The position numbers and the translations under genes were made by a program. DNA of 64,000 nucleotides from Sympetrum striolatum (Eukaryota > Arthropoda > Insecta > Odonata > Libellulidae): positions 38,696,943 through 38,760,942 of the forward strand of contig OX388347.1 of NCBI GenBank assembly GCA_947579665.1, given 5' to 3'. Position 1 is the first letter of the stretch; each line of letters opens with the position of its first letter. The notes beneath the pieces are model-generated. The model saw only the letters and a list, made by a program, of their open reading frames with translations, did no database searches and was not told the DNA's origin. Of this stretch, positions 1-10,625 are shown piece after piece.

Positions 1-749
1 ATTCTCCGTCGGAGTCCTTAAATTTCACCGAAGAGGCCGACGCACGCGCTGGAAGAGCGAGAAAATTTTGATGGGAAGGTGTTGAGGCGGCGAGACACTT
101 TGAAGTGAAGGAAACATAAGGGAAGGAGGCGTTAAAACACGTCTCGAAGGAGACTCTGCACGTCCGTTCTCCAAATAAGCTCCGAATTCACGGCAGACGT
201 GATCCCTTTCAGAGGACTTTAAACGTATAATTTAGTGTCACTAAATATTTCATGCGGCTATTGGGTAGGGAAGGAAATAAGTAATCTGAAATATTTGTTT
301 GCGTATAAATAACACGTGCTTTTACGTGGTTGATCGGAAGCGTTTCCTTATAGGTACTGCCCAACGCAGGGTCTGCTACTAAATTACTCGGAAATAATAA
401 CTATGGAGATTTTTATACCGTTACTACTTTTCGATGCATACATTGTACTTACTTTGAAAACTCACAGAATATTCAAGATAAAATGTTACGCGATATTTCG
501 TAGATGAGAGCTCATCTTCCAGAAAGGTTTCTACTTTTTAAATGCTACTGTTCGGATTTTGAAATTATTTAATTGTGTACAATTTAGAGAAAAAACTTGT
601 CTTGTTTTCTGAAGAAAACTATCAGATTGTATATCGTCAATAATGTAGTAATTTTACATAAGCACTTTTTGTATTATTAGGATAAAATTGGGATCGCATT
701 CTATAAATTTATAATACGTAAATTAGTTTTTTTCCTCGACGCCTTTTTG
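1..749. other. AT-rich DNA, no feature recognised
   Basis: The first 200 bases are moderately GC-rich and then the sequence becomes AT-rich. I see no tRNA-like box, no inverted repeat and no sizeable open frame with a recognisable product. Confidence 0.6.
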
Positions 750-978
750 CCATATTTTATGGTGTAGTCTGATGAATGATGGGATGATTATGAGGATGAT
801 TTTGGCGATGATATGAATTTTACGGCCGGATACCCTTCTTGTCACCAACCCTGAACGGTAAAGTCAGACAAACAAACACAACCATTCCCTGGTCAGAAAA
901 ATCCCGATCAGCCGGGATTCGAACCTTAATCGAACAAGCACTTGGGGTTGGAGCGATAGCGCTTAGCGCACTAACAAT
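750..978 (-). mobile_element. tRNA-derived SINE, family A, copy 1
   Basis: Read on the minus strand, the element opens with a tRNA-like head (TTAGTGCGCTAAGCGCTATC resembles an A box). A clear Pol III B box, GGTTCGAATCCC, follows at about 914-926. The next segment, CGGCTGATCGGGATTTTTC then GAATGGTTGT, is shared with the copies at 3605-3832 and 5980-6115. The body continues through a CATCAT-rich stretch and fades out near 750, where a remnant of the AAAAAGGCG tail motif is seen. It has no coding capacity. The 5' boundary is estimated from where head similarity stops; I did not find a target duplication. Confidence 0.7.
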
Positions 979-1952
979 TCGTAATAATACATAAATTAGT
1001 AAATCTATAAAACTTCATATTTTCCATAATAGGGGTAAAAAGACTGGAGAAACCGGTAAATGTTCGCCTTCTCATCCTTGGATATTTACGGAAGTATTCG
1101 TTTTTCTTGATACGATATCCTTAAGAGGTATATATCCTTCCTATCCTATATAATGTGGTAACCCCCACTTATCTCTGTTTCAATAATTTGGGACGAACAC
1201 GAACGCAGATTTTAAACCCAAACATAAATGCCTTGGCTTGGAAAAACTGGTTAGCCGAAACTCGAACCGTGGAGTTTTATGTTGGCAAGCTAAATGTTCT
1301 CCCATATATCAGCAAATATTTTCTCGTATACTGTTTTTACTTCTCTGTATTACCTAGATAAAATTTATTTTCAATTATTATTAAATTTATGATCTGTAGT
1401 TATTCTAGACAAGGGGCCTCTTTCATTGTCTGCAATACAGGTGTCTCGAAGATCTATCATGTTCCCTTTCGCTATCTAGTACCTTAACCTATGTATCGTG
1501 TAACTAATTTCGGTCATAGGTACATACTTGTAAACATTGACGCTATAAAAATATGTGAATTTATTTTAATACAGTTATAATAAGTTGTACAAGTTACAGT
1601 AGTTCTGTGAAACGTCTGCTTCAAAATTTCATTCCAACCGAGTATTCTTACCATGAGCTTTTGTAGTAGTAGTACTCGTATAAATATAGCATATCGGACA
1701 GTTCATGATATTGATTTATAAAATTATGAAAAGGAGACCCTAGTTTTACTTTATTGACGAAAGATTTTTTATAGATAATGTCTTCTTCTTCAGTCTTCAA
1801 TCCGTAAATTGGTTTGCAGCTACTCTCCATATGAATCGATTGTTCCTCTTATAGACAATCTAAATTGTGGTGTTTGTGTATTGTTTATTTGGCTTGTTTG
1901 ACTTATTGTACTAATTGGGCCTATTGCTATTGTTAAGATGTTTACTGTCCAC
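979..1952. other. AT-rich DNA, no feature recognised
   Basis: Two short open frames (68 and 60 codons) lie here on opposite strands. Neither resembles a known family and both are of the length expected by chance in AT-rich DNA. No repeat structure seen. Confidence 0.6.
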
Positions 1953-2095
1953 GGTAGGTTTTTGTAGGGGTTTCCCTCCCGTCCTTGGGCGAATGCCGGA
2001 CAGATTATATTTTCATATCCACCCTAATCATATTAGCCACCTGGTATCAATACCAACTTGCAGTGTTTAGATTAATAAATAAATAATAAATAAAT
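1953..2095 (+). mobile_element. 5'-truncated SINE with conserved core and AAT-rich tail
   Basis: A core reading GGGGTTTCCCTCC, then GGGCGAATGCCGGA, then GCCACCTGG is followed by a tail of AATAAATAAATAATAAATAA at about 2073-2094. The same three blocks in the same order occur on the minus strand at 6290-6420, directly after a tRNA-Arg. From memory, a similar TTTCCCTC...GGCRAATGCCGG core is widespread in arthropod SINEs; that is established knowledge I cannot verify here. This copy lacks a tRNA head, so it is probably truncated at the 5' end. Confidence 0.7.
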
Positions 2096-2479
2096 TGCTT
2101 GTAATCGGTGAAATTTAGTAAATTTTTCTATTTCAATGCTAGAGAGTTAAGTTCCATGGCTTTTGATTCAAAAGCTGTTATCCAATAATCGAATCCCGGT
2201 CTCGGAATGACTATAAGATAATAGCAATCAGTTTCCAACTGCATGGAATTGCAGGAAACAAGCAAACTCGTCTACGGAAGTATGCCGAGACACGCATACA
2301 TCCCGCATACCCAGAAATACTTCTATGTATACCACTGTAATACCCTCAGCAACAAAGAAACGAAAGTCCACGGGAAACGGGTTCTAGAGTTAGGTGAGAG
2401 GACAGGCACACATACAATGAGGAAAATACGAGATTATTTTCCATTCTGGAAAGTAGGCTAACAAATATGCCCATTCCTT
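2096..2479. other. No feature recognised
   Basis: Ordinary AT-rich sequence. A 72-codon frame starting at 2243 shows no recognisable domain. Confidence 0.55.
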
Positions 2480-2943
2480 CACTGTCCGAAGGAGAGAAAA
2501 AGATGTTCGGCTCCTGACCGCGAGGTCGCGCATGAAAGTTGGGCCGAAGGATAGCGGAGAACAGCGGGGATGTTGGGAAAGGCGACCGGAGTGGAATAAA
2601 AGAAAGCAACGGCAAAAAATGCGAAGAGCACTCGCTTTGAACGGTAGTGAATAATGCTTTGGGAGGGAGTGGAAAGGGTTAGGTATAGGGATGGATGGGT
2701 TACAGTACAGGTATACTCCGTAGGTGGGCTCAATCGAAGAAAGAAAGAGTGGGAGGAATGGCCTGTGTAAGAGGGAAAAAGGAAGGAAAGAAAAAAGACA
2801 CAGGTTTTATGTGTTCCATCGGAAAGGAATAAGCGGCGGTTCGGGGAGGGGAAGCCTGCGAAAAGGGGATGTTTTAATTTCTTCCTCTCGGTTGTATTTT
2901 CCGATAGACGTGCGTCCGCGCTCTTTCTATACATTTATTTAAA
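2480..2943. other. GC/purine-rich island without recognisable coding content
   Basis: The plus strand is strongly purine-rich (runs of GGAAAGG, GAAAGAAAG), which depletes stop codons on both strands. This explains overlapping open frames of 151, 89 and 72 codons. The 151-codon minus frame is dominated by S, F, P and L, as expected from translating pyrimidine tracts. I treat the island as non-coding; it could be regulatory. Confidence 0.45.
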
Positions 2944-2948
2944 CGACA

Positions 2949-3027
2949 CGCAAACAAAACTTTATTTATGTCCGTTTGCATCGGGTTGGATATCTCCCTC
3001 CCCGTCATGATTGTCATTTTTCATCCC
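2949..3027 (-). mobile_element. LINE/SINE 3' end, family B, copy 1
   Basis: On the minus strand the element reads ATGACAATCATGACGGGGAG, then CCAACCCGATG, and ends ACATAAATAAAGTTTTGTTTG. The same sequence with a few differences is present at 4117-4198. The AATAAA signal followed by a short T/G-rich tail looks like the 3' end of a retroelement. No coding part is attached. Confidence 0.6.
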
Positions 3028-3139
3028 TCGACATACATTTATTTAACACAAGAAGGACGGAAGTTGTAATTTGACCACATTGCTTCTCGATACCTATTCT
3101 ATTGCTTCTTCGCATTTCGGAGAAGTTATATTGTTATTT

Positions 3140-3535
3140 TTTGTCATATCTATAATAATGATAAACCGTCTTTATTTGGGCGATAGTGAGACTAAAAAGT
3201 CTCTTATCCCATCGTCATTAATTATATAATTAGAAGTAGAAACAATTAGATGAATTGCGGATGTAAAAAAGCTAAGAGATTCTTACGAAAAACAAATCCA
3301 CTGCAGGAAAACACCCACAAGGAAGGGGTGTGCGAAACACCTGCGCAAACCTACCGATAATGATAGCTAAAACTGAGAAAAAAAGAACAAAAAATAAAGA
3401 AATACACTACCAATAAGTACTTACATGCGATACATAAATAAGAATCATATCATAAAGAAGAATAACAAAAAGATAGCAGTATATAAAATAATATAAAACA
3501 AACAAAAACATCTATATACTTATAGCAACATTAAA
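3140..3535 (-). mobile_element. LINE-like 3' untranslated fragment, family C, copy 1
   Basis: Two blocks identify this family. One is CCACTGCAGGAAAACACC...CCTGCGCAAACCTACCGATA at 3298-3360. The other is the pair TTTATTTGGGCGATAGTGAG and ACTAAAAAGTCTCTT at 3171-3206. Both are matched in the same order, on the opposite strand, by the fragment at 29825-30237; the first is also seen at about 58190-58250. In sense (minus) orientation it ends in CGCCCAAATAAAGACGG and an ATT-rich tail, preceded by a long T-rich stretch. This is typical of a LINE 3' UTR. No reverse transcriptase frame is attached. Confidence 0.65.
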
Positions 3536-3604
3536 TTACAGTTTTTTTCATCTATTTTATTGTATACAAATTTCTAGATATAGCGAGGAGTTCAATATTT
3601 TTAC

Positions 3605-3832
3605 TCTATAATAATAATAATGCCGTCTTTTTTCATGGGCGAATTTTATCCTTTGAAGGCCATGCCTTCCATTATCCCCCTTTTATATTTTATTATTTTT
3701 TGCATTTTTTTTATTAATATACAACGTACACAGACAACCATTCTCTAACCGGAAAAATCCGATTAGCCGGGATTCGAACCCGGAACCATGAGGTTGTGAC
3801 TTAGAATTATAATCACGCTCCACTGAAGTTCC
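3605..3832 (-). mobile_element. tRNA-derived SINE, family A, copy 2 (near complete)
   Basis: On the minus strand a tRNA-like head starts near 3832 and carries a perfect B box within a five-base-pair T stem (CCGGG TTCGAAT CCCGG, about 3767-3783). The family segment CGGCTAATCGGATTTTTCCG then GAATGGTTGT follows, then a T-rich middle, then GAAGGCATGGCC. The 3' end reads TTCGCCCATG, AAAAAAGACGG and an (ATT)n tail at about 3607-3621. Both ends are present, so this is the best copy of the family. Its last about 30 bases resemble the 3' end of the LINE-like family at 3140-3535. Confidence 0.78.
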
Positions 3833-4116
3833 TTTGAAACATCATTTATATGGTTATTAATGTAATACGTTGCTCAAATTAAATATCTACAGGAAAATAT
3901 TTAAAAAATCGGAATAGAAGGTAAATATTTGGTTTTGAAAAGAGAAAAATGGCGATAACACGATGTAAAAATTACCACTTAGTGTTAGAAAAATTTTAAT
4001 TCGTTCGTATTGAATTTGGGATGGTATTACATAGAATCAAAGAGTTATAAAAAATTGAAGAATATTTAACTTAAAACATTTTGAAGTAAAACGCTGACTC
4101 CTTCTAGTGTTTAATG
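3833..4116. other. AT-rich DNA, nothing seen
   Basis: No open frame, tRNA box or repeat recognised between the SINE and the next retroelement 3' end. Confidence 0.55.
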
Positions 4117-4198
4117 GCCAACAAACGAAACTTTATTTATGGCCGTTCTGATCGGGTTGGTTATCTCTCCCTGCCCTGTCATGATCGTCATTTTTTCA
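4117..4198 (-). mobile_element. LINE/SINE 3' end, family B, copy 2
   Basis: Second copy of the family at 2949-3027. It shares CAACCCGATC, ATCATGACAGGGCAGGGAG and the end CATAAATAAAGTTTCGTTTG in minus-strand sense. The two copies lie in the same orientation about 1.1 kb apart. Confidence 0.6.
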
Positions 4199-5329
4199 AG
4201 CTTTCTTCTCGGAGCAAGATTTGTTAGGTAGCTCGGGTCTTCCCGTCAATTCTTGCCTCTCCCGCTTAGGGTTTCAGCCGCTCTCCGTTTTTATTATCCA
4301 GCTCATCGATCCTGAGGGCTTTCGAGCGAAGATTTTATCCGAGATAACGGGGATAATTTAAGTGTGAATTGAAATCGAAACCTGATTTCTGTCGCCGAAC
4401 TTTTTTAATGATATCGGATTTTTTTAATGATCCGTATGTTCCGAATGTAGATGTGCGCTAAGTGTTTGCTACAAGATGTTCGGATGATCGTACAAATTTA
4501 CTTGTCTACACTTTCGTAGATGGGGAAGAATTATTCTGATTCAATAGGCTATCTTCCGGATGATGTAATGTGTATCTGTTGATCCAATCGCCAAAAGTAG
4601 GAACGTAAAATTATAGTTTTCATAGGATGATTGATTAAATATTTATTATACTGTTAAAACGGAATTTTTCTGGTGATTTTTTTAAGAAAAGACTAACTGC
4701 AACAATAAAGCTGTTAAAATAAAACAATTGAAGAAGCTACCCGATTGCTCCTGTAAATTGGTGTGCTAAGTGCTTTATTGTATTATATATCAATCAAAGG
4801 TTCAACTGTTTCTTAATATTAACTATTGAATTTTCCACGTATACTTTCAAAGTGGAAGCAATCATACAAATCAAGTCTTTTTAAGTTAAAATTTCAAATG
4901 TATACACTGATATTTGATTAATACGCATATATAATAAATTACCTAAATTCAATTTTCTAAGGTGAATATTTGAAGAACTTTTAAATCAAGGAATGATGGT
5001 TTAGCAAGACGTAACAGAGTTAGGAAATGCGCGAATAGTTTAAATCCCACTAATAGTGCCTTCCAAGAGATATTGCCTATGTATATAAGCTTTGAAATAC
5101 AACAATCCTTTCCCAGGAATGGAGGGATTCTCCACAGATTTTAATTAAAATATAGTCAAACAATACGGTGAGTGTCTGCTTTCTCAAAATAAAGTCTCAC
5201 CTCATCTTTAGATTTTAAACCCGAAAATTAGGTTTAAGCGCATTTGCGTTTAATGATCTCGACTCGTTTTGTTTTTCGTATTTCCTAGTAATCCCTGGGT
5301 CATTGTCCGGCTTAACCTCAGGCAAATGT
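4199..5329. other. AT-rich DNA, nothing recognised
   Basis: A moderately GC-rich 120-base start (4199-4330) grades into AT-rich sequence. I found no gene, tRNA box or obvious repeat. Confidence 0.55.
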
Positions 5330-5770
5330 AGTGGCTTTCTTTCTCTCTTTCGGAAAAAATCCCGTGAATGGCAAACCATCTCTCCCCTCGTTAATTTCCT
5401 CCATCCCTTCTCCGTTTTCAGCGTTCCTCGACTTCTTCCCTCTTTCCCCCTCCGTTCGCAAACTCATCAAGAATAGATTTTCCCTTTTTAAAGGATCTCT
5501 CTCCTCTCAAAGACCTCTCGATTTCCTCTAAGTAAGAGAAACGCCTAATTGGTGTCGTCTCTGCGCATGCGTCGACCTGTCTCTCTCATTGTAATTTTTC
5601 CCCGCCGTAGAAAAGGATGAGCGAGAGAATAAGGAAATCTTCCTCGGGAAAAGGTTTTTCTCCGAGTCTCCAAAAGAAAGACTTTTTCCGTGCAGATGGA
5701 AGATTTGCATCGATAGAGTGCGACTCGTTTTGTATCTCGAGATGATCAATAGCGAAAGGATATTAACCAT
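5330..5770. other. Pyrimidine-rich island, no coding gene recognised
   Basis: TC-rich on the plus strand (runs such as CCCTCTTTCCCCCTCC). Open frames of 66 and 80 codons on opposite strands reflect this composition. No domain recognised. Confidence 0.45.
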
Positions 5771-5979
5771 CGGTTTTTCTCCTACTCCTGGGATTTTATG
5801 CGGAAATACTCGAATGGAGATATTTGTTATTTAGGAAATTTTCAGATGCGCGGAAAAAAGATGTCTTGAATCCTCAAAATTTCGCTACAGAACTACCTAG
5901 ATCATTTATGTTTAAAGGAGATGAAACTTTTAACTTGGAGATTTTTAATTTAATTGACGCTATAATGCTTACTATTATT

Positions 5980-6115
5980 TATAATAATAATAACTTCTCT
6001 AATGGAAACAGAAAGAATCCAAATTACATCCATTTCAATCATTATTACTATTTACAAGGACAAATAACCATTCCTTAGCCAAAAAAATCCGCCTAACCAT
6101 TCAGCCACCATTGCC
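5980..6115 (-). mobile_element. tRNA-derived SINE, family A, copy 3 (5' truncated)
   Basis: Minus-strand sequence GGCGGATTTTTTTGGCTAAG then GAATGGTTATTTGTCC matches the segment after the B box in the copies at 750-978 and 3605-3832. The head is eroded. The element ends in an ATTATTATTATTATA tail at about 5980-5995. Confidence 0.6.
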
Positions 6116-6244
6116 GGTTAATTTCATGTTACAAATGGACGGTGCCAAAGATATAATACCTTAACCAATAATAATAAACATACTAATTACCAATTACAGC
6201 TATGCAATTTATCCCTAATTTTTATCCATTAAAATTAAGATCAT

Positions 6245-6420
6245 CTCTAGCTTTATAAATAAGTTTATTAAGGACAGATATTTAATTATTTAAATTTACG
6301 TTGCGAGGTGATCTTCTGTCCAGGTGGCAACGTTTAAGGGGAACATAAAAATCATTTTAAATCTGGCATTCGCTCAAAGACAGGAGGGAAACCCCTCAGA
6401 AAACCTAAAAATTTAATCCT
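6245..6420 (-). mobile_element. SINE body with conserved core directly behind tRNA-Arg
   Basis: Continuing on the minus strand from the tRNA 3' end, the sequence reads TTTTTAGGTTTTCTGAGGGG, TTTCCCTCC, GAGCGAATGCCAGA, then GTTGCCACCTGG. These are the same blocks in the same order as the element at 1953-2095. An A/T-rich tail runs to about 6245. The element therefore appears as a tRNA-headed SINE whose head is an almost perfect tRNA-Arg, or as a SINE inserted right at a tRNA gene. Confidence 0.65.
6407..6411 (-). terminator. Pol III terminator of tRNA-Arg
   Basis: A run of five T on the minus strand starts ten bases after the tRNA 3' end. This is the usual distance and length for RNA polymerase III termination. 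Confidence 0.75.
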
Positions 6421-6493
6421 CGACCCCGGCAGGATTCGAACCTGCAATCTTCGGATCCGAAGTCCGACGCCTTATCCGTTAGGCCACGAGGCC
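6421..6493 (-). tRNA. tRNA-Arg (anticodon UCG)
   Basis: The 73-base minus-strand sequence folds into a complete cloverleaf. The acceptor stem is GGCCTCG/CGGGGTC (seven pairs, two of them G-U). The D arm is GCCT/AGGC. The anticodon stem is TCGGA/TCCGA with loop CTTCGGA, so the anticodon is TCG, reading CGA as arginine. The T arm is GCAGG/CCTGC with loop TTCGAAT. The discriminator base is G. The internal promoter boxes are intact: A box TGGCCTAACGG and B box GGTTCGAATCC. There is no intron. The sequence matches animal tRNA-Arg(TCG) genes as I know them. One oddity is that it is followed at once by a SINE core, so it could be the head of a young SINE rather than a housekeeping locus. Confidence 0.92.
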
Positions 6494-7539
6494 ACTTTCA
6501 TTTTTACTAGGTACACACGATAAAATTTACTTACTCCTCACCAATTTACAAGTATCGGCTATTGCTCCTTACTAGTTTATTACCATTGAGTTAGGGCCAG
6601 AATTGCTATTTTATTCCCAATAGATCAAGATAATTCTGATTTGCTCGTATAGTTTCACTCAATTTCCATGGCGTTCTTTATGAATGAATAGCTGAGATAA
6701 AACAAAGCGCAAAGAGATGCAAGGATGTGAAGGTAAATATTTCTGAAACTAGAATTACATAATTTCGGCACAGCATATGGTTGATGTGGCTAATGAATTG
6801 AAAATAATTCAAATAATATAATTTAAGTTTTAATATAAAGTTCAAACCTACTCAGGTTTATATCAATTAAAATTATTTATGTCGCTGTATCTTGCCATCA
6901 GATTATGGTAACCATGGTTAGAAGGAACTGTAATGAGCTAAGACAATGTTATTGATGGAGTACTGCATCGCCTTAAGCAACGCTGAGAATGATGTACGTA
7001 ATTAATTATAGATAAGGTTTCAAGACGCACACTCAGTGAATAGTTACGAAATTATTCGTAATGAGTACTAGATAAGCGGCAATTCTCTACGGAATGTTTA
7101 TAAGGAGGAAAACTTGAACTTATGACTCCTTAACTATGAATTAATTAAAAATCGAATTGGAAGATAAGTGAAATGTTGAGAAAATGTTATTAATTATTAG
7201 TTTCAGGTAATAAATGACTTTTGTTGAATGCGAGCGTAACGGAAGGTTGTGACAGATAAGCATTTAGCTAGATGTCACTCAAAATGGAAGATCTAGGTAC
7301 TCAAAATGTATGCAGTAATGATTATAGACTGATAAGCCCTGACAAGCCTTTATCAAAGCGTATTTTTACCACTTCTTATTTCGCCTTAAAACTTAATTCA
7401 AAGCTTCTTAAAAGCGAAAAACCCAACCGTTAATCAGCTTTAAATATACCATTCTAATCTTCTCTTAACCCGGTCCTAAACTATCCATTTAATAACCTTC
7501 AAGTAAGCTAAGTGAACCGGAGATGATGCCTTAAGAGCA
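6494..7539. other. AT-rich DNA, nothing recognised
   Basis: No gene, tRNA-like box or clear inverted or tandem repeat seen in about 1 kb downstream (plus coordinates) of the tRNA. Confidence 0.55.
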
Positions 7540-8110
7540 CCTCCACTAAACCTCGACTTGATTAATATCCAGGATAGGTTTTCAAGGCACCCCTCATTAG
7601 GCTTCGGGGAGGACAAGAATTTAATTACATTTCCATTATTTTGTCCATTGGAGAGAATGTGTTTTCATGTCAGCCCTCCGGATCGGTCAATAAAGGAAAT
7701 CTTTATGACGGCGTCTCCGCTAACACTGCGGAGAGATCCGATAAAAATCTTCGCCGCATTAAAGCATTCCATCCCACGTTTACTTTCCGACAAACACGAC
7801 ACTTCTCCTTTGGACAGGAGCGCGGGGGCGAAGGCCATGAAAATTTTTACCACCGTCCGCCGTCCTGGCGCTTCCCCGCAGTCATCTCTTTTACTTCCGC
7901 GTAAAAGGTGGACCAATTAACCTCGTTTTGGGCCACGGTGACCAAGAGTCGAAAGTTGCTGCGTTCTAATCCGGGAGGTTTTTGCCACTTCCGTGGACCG
8001 ATGTAGAGTCAGAGGCCTTCCTAAGCGTGGTTCGCCTCAGTTCTGTCTCCTGAGATAGCGTGACGAAAGAGATTATGGATTTAATCCGGAATAGGGTGGC
8101 GCCAAAAGGA
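7540..8110. other. GC-rich island with overlapping open frames
   Basis: CpG-containing block (for example GGAGCGCGGGGGCGAAGG around 7817-7834). Frames of 120 and 87 codons on the plus strand and 83 on the minus strand overlap here. None shows a recognisable domain, and three-way overlap is what stop depletion by GC content produces. Possible regulatory island. Confidence 0.4.
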
Positions 8111-8529
8111 GAATTGTAAGCAGGATTGTAAAGCTATAAGCTATGATATTTTCCTGATAATTTAAATTAGAAATATTTTGTCATTAATCTTTGATATTGA
8201 AGTATTATCTATGGTATAATCAGCAAGGGATTTGCCAGTAGGCACAAGCTGAGAGCCTCGCCGTAAAGTGTGCCCGATAAAAGATATTCAGTCGTTGATT
8301 AAAATAGATCCTTGTGTGGGGCCTTTAATTACTGAAATTCGCCTCTGCATCTGTGTTCCATATCTGCATGTATCTAATGTGCCCTTATGCTAGTAACTTA
8401 TTATAATAATTTTGTAAAATGGCTTTACTAGTGAAGATTGCCCATTCTATGATTTTTGTAGATAGCGGTCTTTGAAGCAATATATCATAACGATCTACTT
8501 CCAAACTTCTTTTAATAACTTCGTAACTA
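8111..8529. other. AT-rich DNA, nothing recognised
   Basis: No feature seen between the GC-rich island and the TTAA-flanked element. Confidence 0.55.
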
Positions 8530-9105
8530 TTAACCTTTCATAACATGAGCAGTCGCGCGTTGTATTCCATACAACAGATCGTTTGTCAGCCAAAATTGTA
8601 AAATTAATTGAACTAATTATTATTTCTGAGTGCTAAACTTTAGGTAATTATATAATTTAAGAGGATAATTTAAGGAGTAAGCAAATTTTAGTAAAAAATA
8701 TTATTATTCACATTTATTCATTTACATACGTTCAGAGAGTACCTAAAAAGCTAGATTTCTTTAGTTCCGAAATTGAAATGCGTCTAATAAAGTTTAAGAC
8801 GAAATTAGTGAAAAACTCCATATAAACGTTATAATATGCACAAATAGAGTTCACCAACGAAAAACTTACCCGAACGGTAGCGCGTTGTAGATATGTGTTA
8901 CAACAGTCGTCACTTTACAGGTTTACTCGCATTCACAGTCAGTTTAAGACTAAAAAGAAGCATTTGACGACTTTACAAGCTAATGGTAAGTACAATAAAG
9001 GAATAGACCCGGGCATGAGGTTCACGGGACCACCCAGGTAGAGGCGGGACCCGAAAAACCGTCAGTGTTGTACAGAATACAACGGCGCGACTGACGGAGG
9101 GTTAA
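8530..9105. mobile_element. piggyBac-type non-autonomous element with TTAA duplications
   Basis: A TTAA at 8530-8533 and another at 9102-9105 flank a 568-bp segment. Its ends are inverted: the left end reads CCTTTCATAACATGAGCAGT then CGCGCGTTGTATTCCATACA, and the right end (reverse strand) reads CCCTCCGTCAGTCGCGCCGT then TGTATTCTGTACAAC. The shared CAGTCGCGC-GTTGTATTC-ATACAAC block is a clear subterminal inverted repeat. A third, internal match (GCGCGTTGTAGATATGTGTT) lies at 8880-8900. TTAA target use and CCC-like termini are the hallmarks of the piggyBac superfamily. No transposase frame is present, so it depends on an enzyme encoded elsewhere. Confidence 0.82.
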
Positions 9106-10205
9106 ATGAGGTGAACTCTATTTTGTAAGGCAATTAAACTTTAATTAGGAATTCGAATAGAACAATTGATTTAAAAAAGTAGTCGCTAAGCAAGGAAAGT
9201 TTGTAACATATAGAAATTGATGTAATTCTAATCATATACGTACAGTTACTGAACATGTTTGACACTGAAGATATTTTATCAATGAGTAAAAAACAATTCA
9301 TTAGCTCAGTATGTCAATCGAGTTAATAACTTGTATCGAGATAATGACAAGCAAAACTTATAACCTGTGACTCAGTACTCTTAGATGATTTTTATTTGTT
9401 CATTATGATATCCTAGTCATTGTAATTTTCGCAGTAGGAATATGTCTATTTCATTCAAAGCTTCAGGTTTTCATGATCCTTTTAATACACCATAACTAAA
9501 CGTTAGAATTTACTTCCTTCTTGGAGTAAACTCCAAATTAGATCGAAGTTATCGTTCTGGCTACTTTCTTTTTCATTAATTCAAGAGACGAATACTAATT
9601 ATTTTGTTTTTTCATTTCGGGAAGGTAGATAAGTTTTAATCTGCCTAATTACCATAATTGCAGTAATGAAAGGCATAGTTCGTTCGCAGCCGATTTTTTA
9701 CTAGGTGTTTAATATTCAATCACAACTTCGTTTCCTACCGTAATTATCTAAGTAGAACGATTAAATGACGAAGCTAAGAAGTAAATACTTCAGGTGACTC
9801 ACCATGAAATCTTGCCGACTCACAGTATACCCTGAAATTATATTTTCAATTGAAAAGATGTTCATCGCTCTCAGAGTACGCTGCTATGAAATAAGATTAA
9901 CTCTTTCTTCCTTTTTCATCGTCTTTCTGTCATCAAAGCCAATTAAAAGGATAGTATCATCAACTCACATTTAAATAGATTAATGCAAGATAGATGCAAA
10001 GGCTGAGTAAAAACTCTTTCCTCTGGAAAAAAACAATTGATAATCAATTCTTTCAAAGGCCATGCAGCAAAATGCCTCTTGTTTTTACCTAATCAATTTA
10101 ATTTGGTAGAAGCTTCCCTCTTTGACCATGTTCAGTGAAATCTAGAGGAATGTCACGACTAAAAAATACATTATTTATATATATACTTTCCGCAGATTAT
10201 TTTTA
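9106..10205. other. AT-rich DNA, nothing recognised
   Basis: About 1.1 kb of AT-rich sequence without a visible gene, tRNA box or repeat. Confidence 0.55.
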
Positions 10206-10412
10206 GTGTGCTTTACGGGCGCATCTAAGATGTGGCCCGGTGGCTATCTACTTAAGAAAAGGGTTAAAGTATGTTTTCATGTTAGGGCGTGCTCCCAGGA
10301 AAAATCCCAAAGAAATACGGACTTGAGAGAAGTCTTACAGGACCGGGAATCGAATCCAGGATCTTCCTCTATCCAGGAGGCTCCCTTAACCAACTTGGCT
10401 ACCCGGTCTACC
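10206..10412 (-). mobile_element. tRNA-derived SINE, family D, copy 1
   Basis: On the minus strand the head reads GACCGGGTAGCCAAGTTGG then TTAAGGGAGCC, with B box GATTCGATTCCC at about 10344-10357. It is followed by AGACTTCTCTCAAGTCCG and TTTCTTTGGGA. The copy at 11904-12010 has the same order of blocks. The cloverleaf is not intact (mismatches in the T stem), so this is a SINE head and not a working tRNA. The open frame across it encodes the ESNPG-type peptide that B boxes give when translated, and it is not a gene. Confidence 0.75.
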
Positions 10413-10548
10413 CAGCCAGAATATTCCAACAACATTTCTAAGGCATTATTTCATCAACATTCTAACAATAAATTAATTTACTCCTTTTTCTTTTTATAAT
10501 AACAATTGAAAATATACCTACGTGAATCTCGAAGTTCCCAAGTTAGTA

Positions 10549-10625
10549 CACTCCTGGCCAAAATTAACGCAGCACCTCCCTAGAGATCCTTAAGGCTGGT
10601 GCTGCGTTAATTTTGGCCAGGACTG
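10549..10625. mobile_element. 77-bp Tc1/mariner-type miniature palindrome with TA flanks
   Basis: The left end CACTCCTGGCCAAAATTAAC and the right end, read on the reverse strand as CAGTCCTGGCCAAAATTAAC, form an inverted repeat of 28 bases with one mismatch; each continues GCAGCACC. Only about 21 bases separate the arms. The element is bounded by TA dinucleotides (10547-10548 and 10626-10627), the target duplication of Tc1/mariner elements. It has no coding room and is almost only terminal repeats. Confidence 0.78.

Noticed and set aside
2479..2934. 151-codon minus-strand open frame
   Set aside because: Translation of a purine/pyrimidine-biased tract (rich in S, F, P, L), with other frames open at the same place. 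No domain.
7558..7920. 120-codon plus-strand open frame as a gene
   Set aside because: Overlaps two more open frames, one on the opposite strand, inside a GC-rich patch. No recognisable family.
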